Positions 56,421-64,000 of a stretch of 64,000 nucleotides of DNA are shown here, piece by piece. The first letter of the stretch is position 1. Each line of letters starts with the position of its first letter. The stretch is from Vigna angularis (taxonomy: Eukaryota > Streptophyta > Magnoliopsida > Fabales > Fabaceae). A program made the position numbers and the translations under genes. A model generated the notes under the pieces. The model ran no database searches, had not been told where the DNA came from, and saw nothing but the letters and a program-made list of their open reading frames with translations. The stretch covers positions 19,686,371 to 19,750,370 of the forward strand of contig NC_068976.1 in NCBI RefSeq assembly GCF_016808095.1. Reading direction: 5' to 3'.

Positions 56421-57380
56421 CTAACGTCACCCTTTAGACGTCCGACCCTCAAATATTCAACGTAAAAAATGACCGGTGACATTTTCCGTAAATAAAACAA
56501 CCATATAGACGTCTGTTCTGGAGGGAACAGACGTCTAATGTGGGGGAACAAACTTCTATATACTCATTTTTGAAATCTTAAAAGTAACTTTTTAACTCCA
56601 TTTAGACGTCTGATCTCGCCAATACGACTTCTACAGCCATATAGAAGTTCAATGTGGGGAACCGACTTCTATATACTCATTTTTGAAATCTAAAAAGTCA
56701 TTTTTAACTCCATTTAGACGTCCGATCCCACCAATCCGACTTCTACAGCCATATAGACGTCTGATGTGGGGGAACCGACTTCTATATGGCTGCATTAAAA
56801 CACCGCGAACGCAAGGCAGCAGTTACGCGCACTTAATGTTCATCATCTTCCTCGTGTTTTCTCTCTACAGGTTACGCTTTTCAGGTTCATTTTCTCAGTT
56901 TTGCACCGTTTTAAATTAATTTTACTCTGATCACATCACTCTTTGATACATTATCTTTCATTTGAACCGATTAAAATGCGTTTTTGTTGGGTTTTGGTGC
57001 AGTTTTGCTCGTGTCCTTGGGCAGCGTTCCCGGGCGGCGATTTCTTGTGTTTTGCACTCCTCCAATTCTCTGCACTACGTTTTTAAAACCATCAAATAAA
57101 AAAAAACGTACAATACATCCTCTTCAACTAAAATATAAAGTTGTAAACTCGAATCACCATGAGCCAGAAGCAACCCGAGAGGCCTTAAGCGGAAAAAGAT
57201 GCAATCAAATACGGCAACGTTTTAGACGTCTGATCTATAGTGTCAGACGTCTATATAGATGTCTGACCTGTATGGTCGAACGTCTATATAGATGTTTGAC
57301 CTGTATGGTTGAACGTCTATATAGATGTCTGACCTGTTGGGTCCGACGTCTCATTAGCGTCACCCATATAGACGTCGAAC
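56421..57380. mobile_element. Repeat element with AGACGTC subterminal motifs
   Basis: A left cluster (56432-56785) has six or so tagacgtctga/tagacgtccga motifs set among ccatatagaag words. A right cluster (57221-57378) has tandem acgtctatatagatgtctg units of about 38 bp. The middle (56790-57130) lacks them and has promoter- or UTR-like sequence with splice-like tctctctacag. The clustered ends suggest a non-autonomous DNA transposon; termini and target duplication are not identified. Confidence 0.5.
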
Positions 57381-58235
57381 AGAGATCAAACATTAAAAAC
57401 CCAAAATAACATATGTCTAAAGCCTTTTTAGTAATATATTTAACACAAATGAGATTGATTCCGTGTATAGTTTTTATTATGTTAAATATAATATCTTTAT
57501 TTGATATTTATTTTTACACTTACTGTATCTTTATTTTTCTTCTTTTGCTATAAAATCCAAACATATAATACGAGTTTAAAACCCAAAACTGTTAGCTCAT
57601 ACATAGGATTTATAATTAAGTTTATTCTGATCAACAAGTTTAGTAACCAACTTTTATTTCTTAAATAATTATAATCAAATCAATATATTTAGTTTTGTTT
57701 AAAATGCTACCATTATATATAGGTTAACCGATGAAAAATAAATCAATAATATTGAAAATAATAAAAATACTACGAAAAGATATAAAATGTATCTGAAAAG
57801 ATTAAGAGAATAGCATTTCGTTTGCAGTAAAAATTGTAGGAAAGAATAAAATATATGAAGAGTGAAACAATGTGGTGGGTTTATTTTTTGGATAATTATT
57901 AGTTAAAAAATAAAAAAGAAAGTATTTGATAAAAAATGAAGATATGTTGTTGCGACAACTGTTGGTAGTTGGAATATTAAAGCGAGGTCCCATTTTTTGG
58001 GGCATTGACTCGAAGTCAATTCCGTTTTTGTGGATAAGACAGAGAGTACAATAAATTTGAAGAAGGAAATCAAACCTATATAGGCCCCATTTTTGTCGAC
58101 AATGACTCCAACAAGTCAATTCCATTGACAATGCTGCTACAATATTAGAAGCTGAGCCATATTTTGTTTAGAAGTCACAATCAAACATTAATTTGGTCAC
58201 AATCAAAGAACCCCATCTCCCTATTTTATTTTGGC
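57381..58235. other. Upstream flank of the intact RLP gene
   Basis: 57600-58150 is shared with 53440-54130 and 63790-64000, so it belongs to the RLP repeat unit. The duplicated gactcgaagtcaattcc / gactccaacaagtcaattcc words at about 58008 and 58103 may be promoter elements. No gene is seen. Confidence 0.6.
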
Positions 58236-58241
58236 TATAAA
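58236..58241 (+). promoter_or_regulatory. TATA box of the RLP gene
   Basis: ggctataaatg, about 90 bases before the ATG at 58327, a normal distance for a plant gene with a short 5' leader. Confidence 0.65.
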
Positions 58242-58326
58242 TGTTCATCTTTGATTACTTAGCCGTATCCACATTTTTCCTTTAAAGTAAATCCCAGTGA
58301 ACATTTGTACTTAAACACAGTTAGAT

Positions 58327-61263
58327 ATGGAGTCATGGGTGGGGTGGTTACTTCTTTTGTGTTGCCATATGTTCTTCTTTCACTTCTCATTCTCTCATTC
58401 CTTATGTCATCCTCACGATAAAATTGCCTTACTCCAATTCAAAACCTCTCATACTTTTTCTTTTGGGTCAGATGATGCCACTTATGCTGTTGCCACCTAT
58501 GTTGAATGCAGTGATATGGATCCAAAGACAACAACATGGAAAAATGAGACAGATTGTTGCTCATGGGTTGGGGTTACATGTCACCCCATTTCTGGTCGTG
58601 TCATAGGCCTTGATGTCTCATGCAGTGATCTTTTCGGTGAAATCCTTCCGAACAGTACCTTTTTCTACCTTTCTCATCTCCAATCCCTTAATCTTGCTTT
58701 CAATAAATTCTACTTTCAACTTTCATATCTCTTTGGTGGATTTGTGAGTCTCACACACCTTAATTTGTCTTCTTGTATCTTTGAAGGTGAAATTCCTTCT
58801 CAAATCTCACAACTTTCTAAATTAGAATCACTTGATCTCTCTCATAATTTCTGGTTAAGGTGGAAAGAAAGAAGTTGGAAGAAGTTTCTCCAAAATACAA
58901 CATTTTTAAAAGAGCTAAATTTGGATGATATAGATATGACTCAAAGTTCAATGAGGCCACTCAATCAGTCTACCACTTTAGTTAGTCTTAGTCTCAGTAG
59001 AACTGGAGTATGGGGAAACTTGAAAAGTGACATCTTGTGCTTACCAAAACTTGAACAATTGCACTTGTCAGATAATAGTTACAGTCCCAATGGTCAGCAT
59101 CTTCCCAGCTTGAGTTGCAGTGCTGCTTCTCTCACTGTCTTGGATCTTTCATATAATTATTTTGAGGGATCAATCCCTGTCTCTTTCTCCAACTTTACGC
59201 ATCTTACTGTCCTTGATCTCTCACATAACATTTATCTCAACGGTTCAATTCCCTCCTCCCTCTTCACCTTTCCCAGTCTAACTCTTTTGGATCTTCAATT
59301 TAATCAATTCAGTGGCCAAATCCCAAATGTCTTTCCCCAGGCAAACAATTTTGAAAAACTAGATTTGAGTCATAACAATATAGAAGAAGAGCTACCATCA
59401 ACACTTTCAAATCTCCAATGGCTCGTTTTCTTGGATCTTTCAATGAATAAATTGAGTGGTCAAATTCCATTGTCAATTATAAATCTTCAATATCTCGTTT
59501 TCTTAGATCTTTCACATAATAGATTGGAGGGTCCTCTGCCTAACAAAATAAGGAGTCTTTCAAACCTAACTGATTTATACTTCAATGACAACTTACTAAA
59601 TAAAACAATTCCTGTTTGGTGTTTATCTTTGCCATCTTTGCTAAAATTAGATCTATCATATAATCAGTTCACAGGACATATAAGTGTTATGGTGTCACAG
59701 TCCTTCGAGTTTCTGTATTTGTGCAACAACAAGCTGCAGGGCAATATTCCACAATCAATCTTCACTCTTGTAAATCTTCGCCAATTATGTTTATCATCAA
59801 ACAACTTTAGTGGTTTTCACAACATCAATTACAATTTCCCTAGGTTAGAGAGATTGTATTTATCTTCTTTAGGTTTGACTGAATTTCCAAAATTGGCAGG
59901 AAAAGTCCCAATGTTGACAGACCTTGATCTATCCAACAACAAATTGAATGGAACAGTTCCCAAGTGGTTACATGAAATGGATTCATTATATTTTTTGAAC
60001 CTATCCCAAAACTTGTTGACAACTCCAATCAAGCAATTCTCAAGGAACTACAACCTCCAATTTCTTGATCTTAGTTTCAATTTACTCACTGGCCACATCT
60101 CTTCCTCCATTTGTAATGTAAGTTCACTTAATGTTCTCCTCTTGTCTCACAATAAGTTGATAGGTGTCATTCCACCATGCCTTGCAAACTTGTCTTCCCT
60201 TTCTATTTTGGATTTACAAAGAAACAAACTAAATGGCACGTTACCAAGTTATTTCTCAATGAATGGTCCTCTCCGCGTTATAAATCTCAATGACAACCAA
60301 TTAGAAGGTATTTTGCCAAAATCTTTGTCTAATTGCACAAAATTGGAGATCTTGAATCTTGCCAACAATCAAATTGAAGACAAATTTCCTAAATGGCTTC
60401 AAACTCTACCAAGGTTGACAGTATTGGTATTGCGTGCCAACAAATTGTACGGTCCCATTCCAAGTTTAAAGATGAAACATGGATTTTCAAGTTTACTTAT
60501 TTTTGATATCTCATCCAACTACTTCAATGGTTCAATACCAAAAACCTATATACAAAATTTTCAAGCCATGAAGAATGTTATTCGTTACAAAGTGGGCGAG
60601 CTATACATACAACCTTCAAGTAATGCATCTGTTTATGAATTTGCAACTGTAATTGAATTTGCAAATGTAACAACAAAAGCCATAAATATGGTATTCAAAA
60701 AAATTCCAAAAAGCTTTATAATCATTGATTTATCCATAAACAAATTTGAAGGAGAGATTCCATATGTAATTGGAGAGCTTCATGCTCTTAAAGCACTCAA
60801 CTTTTCTCATAATAGACTCAGTGGTCCTATTCCCCAATCCATTGGAAATTTGACAAATTTGGAATCACTGGATCTCTCCTTAAATATGTTCATCGATAAG
60901 ATACCCATAGAATTAACCAATTTGAACTTTCTTGAAGTCCTGAATCTTTCCTATAATCATCTTATTGGTGAAATACCTGAAGGAAAACAGTTCAACACTT
61001 TTGAAAATAACTCCTACATTGGAAACTCGGGACTATGTGGGTTCCCATTATCAAAGAACTGCAACAAAATTAAACAACAATCTCCATCTTCTCCGAGCTT
61101 GTGGCGAGAAGAGAGATTTGAATTTGGATGGGAAGCAGTTGTTATAGGATATGGATGTGGAATAATATTTGGAATTGGTCTAGGAATTTTTGTATTGTTT
61201 AGTGGAAAGCCTGAATGGCTTGTGAAAATGATCGGAGGTGGTATCGGTAATTATGTGAAGTAG
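58327..61263 (+). CDS. LRR receptor-like protein (RLP, Cf-9/RLP12 type), intact
   Basis: 978 residues in one exon, as usual for this family. Residues 1-25 are a signal peptide. The LRR N-terminal cap has the paired-Cys DCCSWVGVTC (from D76). Extracellular LRRs with the LxxLxLSxNxLxGxIP pattern fill about 110-910, interrupted near 750-800 by the island domain (YIQNFQAMKNVIRY to KKIPKSF). Then come the GKQFNTF cap, an acidic juxtamembrane segment, a membrane span at about 937-959 with GxxxG-type spacing (GYGCGIIFGIGLG) and an 18-residue tail without a kinase. Such proteins sit in the plasma membrane, sense apoplastic ligands and signal through SOBIR1/BAK1-type kinases (family knowledge). The ligand is unknown. 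It is the only intact copy of the cluster in this window. Confidence 0.95.
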   Translation: MESWVGWLLLLCCHMFFFHFSFSHSLCHPHDKIALLQFKTSHTFSFGSDDATYAVATYVECSDMDPKTTTWKNETDCCSWVGVTCHPISGRVIGLDVSCSDLFGEILPNSTFFYLSHLQSLNLAFNKFYFQLSYLFGGFVSLTHLNLSSCIFEGEIPSQISQLSKLESLDLSHNFWLRWKERSWKKFLQNTTFLKELNLDDIDMTQSSMRPLNQSTTLVSLSLSRTGVWGNLKSDILCLPKLEQLHLSDNSYSPNGQHLPSLSCSAASLTVLDLSYNYFEGSIPVSFSNFTHLTVLDLSHNIYLNGSIPSSLFTFPSLTLLDLQFNQFSGQIPNVFPQANNFEKLDLSHNNIEEELPSTLSNLQWLVFLDLSMNKLSGQIPLSIINLQYLVFLDLSHNRLEGPLPNKIRSLSNLTDLYFNDNLLNKTIPVWCLSLPSLLKLDLSYNQFTGHISVMVSQSFEFLYLCNNKLQGNIPQSIFTLVNLRQLCLSSNNFSGFHNINYNFPRLERLYLSSLGLTEFPKLAGKVPMLTDLDLSNNKLNGTVPKWLHEMDSLYFLNLSQNLLTTPIKQFSRNYNLQFLDLSFNLLTGHISSSICNVSSLNVLLLSHNKLIGVIPPCLANLSSLSILDLQRNKLNGTLPSYFSMNGPLRVINLNDNQLEGILPKSLSNCTKLEILNLANNQIEDKFPKWLQTLPRLTVLVLRANKLYGPIPSLKMKHGFSSLLIFDISSNYFNGSIPKTYIQNFQAMKNVIRYKVGELYIQPSSNASVYEFATVIEFANVTTKAINMVFKKIPKSFIIIDLSINKFEGEIPYVIGELHALKALNFSHNRLSGPIPQSIGNLTNLESLDLSLNMFIDKIPIELTNLNFLEVLNLSYNHLIGEIPEGKQFNTFENNSYIGNSGLCGFPLSKNCNKIKQQSPSSPSLWREERFEFGWEAVVIGYGCGIIFGIGLGIFVLFSGKPEWLVKMIGGGIGNYVK

Positions 61264-62160
61264 TGAAAAATGACAGAATAAATGAGTGGATACCTGACAT
61301 GACTCTAAAAAGTTCCATGCACTTGTTTTTGTTCACACCATGTTGTATGAAAGATTTGATCATTGTAAAATAAATGTATTCTACTTTTGTTGCCACATTT
61401 TTCAAATTTTATTTGAAATGAATGGACTCATTTAATCAAGTCATAATATTGAGATAATAACACATACCAAATTTCAAAATAAAAAAAAATTAAACTAATT
61501 TATCAAAAATACCTTATAATTGTTCATGTTATGAAACACAAAAGAAATAAAAAAATAATTTAATTCACGTTGTGTGTGTGTTTTGGTCCTACTAAGAATT
61601 ATGAATTTAAAACTAATCGTTAAAAAATAATTAAGATATAAGACAACGAATTAGAACGTGGAGTCGTGGGGCACATATTATTGGGATTTACAATTTACTT
61701 TTGTACCATTTTAACCATTAATTTCTTTAGTTTCTAATCAAAATTTTAATAGACGTAAACTTCTAATTTTTTTTTTTGATAAATTATTTACTCATTCAAC
61801 ATTTTGATAATATAACTCTTGGAATGACAAACCTACTCATAAGTTGTTTTCTTAGTACATTGGCCAAAAAGTTTCACAAATAACTATATTGGCTATAAAA
61901 TTTATTTAGTCTCCTAAAATCTCATAGCTAACAAAACATACATGTATTTATTAATGAGAATAGTCACAAAATGGAGTAAAAGGCAATTGTATGTTATATT
62001 TGAGAAACTCAAACTATTCCATCAAAGAGTATGCCTTTCATAGCATTCTGAAATTCTAAAACTTCTTTATCATCCCTGTAAATGTCAACATAACCAAAAA
62101 AGAGAGTCAACCTTATGAAACTGGAGAATGATTTTCAAAACAAACAACAAATAATCTTCG
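61264..62160. other. RLP downstream flank, copy C (empty site for the solo LTR)
   Basis: The 3' untranslated region and flank are shared with 15250-16218 and with 17491-18074 plus 21921 onward. AATAAA-type signals at 61278 and 61369 are candidate poly(A) signals. At about 61976-61985 gagtaaaaggcaattgtatg shows the solo-LTR target uninterrupted, with a single aaagg. Confidence 0.8.
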
Positions 62161-62729
62161 CACTTGAATGAATTTGATTTAGAGACTACACTAATTATGT
62201 TGTGTTTTTTTATCGTTAGTATAATGACTTGATAGAGAATTATCTCTTAATACGAATTTGAAAACAAATTCTACTTAAAAAAGAATATGTGATAGAATAC
62301 TATCTTTTAATCCATTATAAGAAGAATTTAGAGAAGGATTCCTATAAAGTTTGAATTCAAAGAAATATGAACATCATAACTTGTAAGTTCAAATATAGAA
62401 TCATTTTAAATTTTAAAAGTGTTTGTAACTAGTTGGACAAGCAAATTTTCACTGGGTGAGCTTGTGTTTTCAATTTTACTTTCAAAATTCACTGGGGAAG
62501 TTTTAGTTCACTCTAATTGCATTTTCAGTTTTTATTTTTTGTTTTGGGGCTTTAGGCTTTCTTTGATGCGTTTTATGATTTTTTTAAACCTTTGTGCTTA
62601 TATATAAGGTGGCAAGAGACAAATATAATTACTTTGGAAAATTAGTTTTTCATTAAGAGAAAATTCTTAGTTTTTGGATTAGATTATGAAAAATGAATTT
62701 CTTTGTAATAAATCTTCCATGACTAATCA
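62161..62729. other. Intergenic, AT-rich
   Basis: I see no gene or clear repeat. The 62-codon frame at 62419-62607 has no recognisable features. Confidence 0.4.
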
Positions 62730-63305
62730 ATATTGTAACGTCTTTCATCTTGATTTTTATTAAATATGACCATTTTTGTGGTAAATATTTATTGACTTAT
62801 TAACATGTTAGAATATAACGTCTTCGTCTTTATAATTTTCCTTTTTTTTACTATGTATAGATATACTATGATTCATTAATCGTGGTTTAATATTGAAAAT
62901 AATTATAATCATATTCTCTTATTACACTAGTGATCTTTAACAAGTCAATTTGAAGAATTAAATGAATTGAATCAAAAGTTAATGGCTTAAAATTTTCAAC
63001 TAGTTGATCAAATTTTAGTAGTGGAGGGAATGACCAGGATATTGTATCTGCCTATGTCCCTTAATTGTAATCTTAATATTGCATTATTTATTAAATTAAT
63101 AGTTGTTGCTCCTCCTTATAATGCATCGTTTAATCTTATATCTATCTTACCGTTAATTTCAACCCATCACTTGTTCCTAAAAGTTGAAGTTTCTTACCTG
63201 CTCTCCTCCACTAATTCTTCTTTTAATTTTGAAATAAATGAAACCACCAACACAAAAGGCTAATCAATTAAAGATCTCATTAAAAATTCAATGTGATCTA
63301 AGAAA

Positions 63306-63389
<84 letters not shown>

Positions 63390-64000
63390 TCTACTCTAAA
63401 TATAATCTTGCCAAAACATGAAATAATTAGTTGCCTTCTACAAATTCTTGGAGCTTCTTCATCTTTCATAGAAGCTATCAATAGCATGAGGTCATTGAGC
63501 TTTGGTTGAGGAAAGTGAAACTGAGTTGTATAATCAAGAAAAGTAAATATTACAAAACCTTGCATTAATTATTTCGCGATTCATAAGTTCAAACCATTCA
63601 AAAAGAAAAGAGAAACGGATGCAAGGGACCAATGTATTAAAGTTAAAGTGTTCGAGTCTACACTCTCACAACTAAAAAACACGTTAGGACCTATAAAACA
63701 ATACTAAAAAGATTAAGAGAAGAGAAAATATTAATGACAGAATTAATTGAAAAAATATATTTCTTACTGTATAGCAAACTTCCTGATTGTTCAGCTCGTA
63801 CAGAGTATTTATAATTAAGTTTATTCTGTTCAACAAGTTTTATGACCAACCTTTATTTCTTAAATAATTATAAACACATGAATATATTTAATTTTGTTTA
63901 AAATGTTATCATTTAAAGAAATCAATATATACAGTTAACAAATGACAAATTATTAAATAGTATTAAAAAAATTAAAAATACTACAAAAAGAAATAGAAAA
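62730..64000. other. Next RLP cluster unit, upstream flank
   Basis: It aligns with 52490-53620 along its length, so another RLP copy may begin beyond the window end. The order of landmarks is the same as before the RLP relic at 54463. An AT microsatellite interrupts it. Confidence 0.65.
63308..63387. repeat. (AT)n microsatellite
   Basis: About 40 uninterrupted AT dinucleotides. The paralogous place near 53160 has only a few, so the expansion is specific to this copy. Confidence 0.97.

Noticed and set aside
62419..62607. 62-codon frame downstream of the RLP
   Set aside because: Hydrophobic low-complexity translation in AT-rich intergenic DNA; no start context or homologous features.

Overview
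This window is plant nuclear DNA, most likely from a legume (Phaseoleae/Vigna-like; inferred from repeat and receptor-gene style, not proven). It is AT-rich, its genes are eukaryotic with introns and TATA boxes, and it is dominated by giant LTR retrotransposons inserted into a small tandem cluster of leucine-rich-repeat receptor-like protein (RLP) genes. A 100-base N gap (13901-14000) marks a scaffold join.

Layout. 1-13900 is a near-perfect second copy of 20846-34740: the end of a solo LTR, flank, and the first 11.9 kb of a giant retrotransposon. It stops exactly at the gap, so it is most simply an unmerged overlapping contig or haplotig. 14001-15249 is a frameshifted RLP pseudogene. 15250-18074 is two copies of the RLP downstream flank with a gene-fragment-bearing repeat (WDR11-like exon relic) between them. 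18075-21920 is a 3.85 kb solo LTR with AAAGG target duplications; the paralogous empty site is at about 61985. 22809-52208 is a complete 29.4 kb Ogre/Tat-type Ty3-gypsy element with ATTAG target duplications. 52214-58326 holds flank copies, an RLP relic, a copia relic and a repeat rich in AGACGTC motifs. 58327-61263 is an intact 978-residue RLP gene. The rest is its downstream flank and the start of another cluster unit.

The Ogre element has 5.8 kb LTRs, a primer-binding site, a polypurine tract, ORF1 (coiled-coil accessory protein), a gag-protease frame with a G-patch, and a pol frame with RT, RNase H, a second RNase H and a DD35E integrase. A phase-compatible 185 bp intron lies between gag-protease and pol, as known for Ogre elements.

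The most unusual content lies between integrase and the 3' LTR, on the opposite strand: a compact gene encoding a WUSCHEL/WOX-type homeodomain, then a WUS-box-like motif and an EAR-like motif. It has its own TATA box, a non-coding leader, an 816 bp leader intron and a 93 bp in-frame intron. Because it is antisense to the element's genomic RNA, its introns would survive retrotransposition. Extra and antisense ORFs are known in Tat-lineage elements; I do not know of a described WOX-type transcription factor among them, so this is my main candidate for a novel system.

Limits: every homology statement comes from reading motifs, with no database search. LTR comparisons were made by eye and are not exhaustive.
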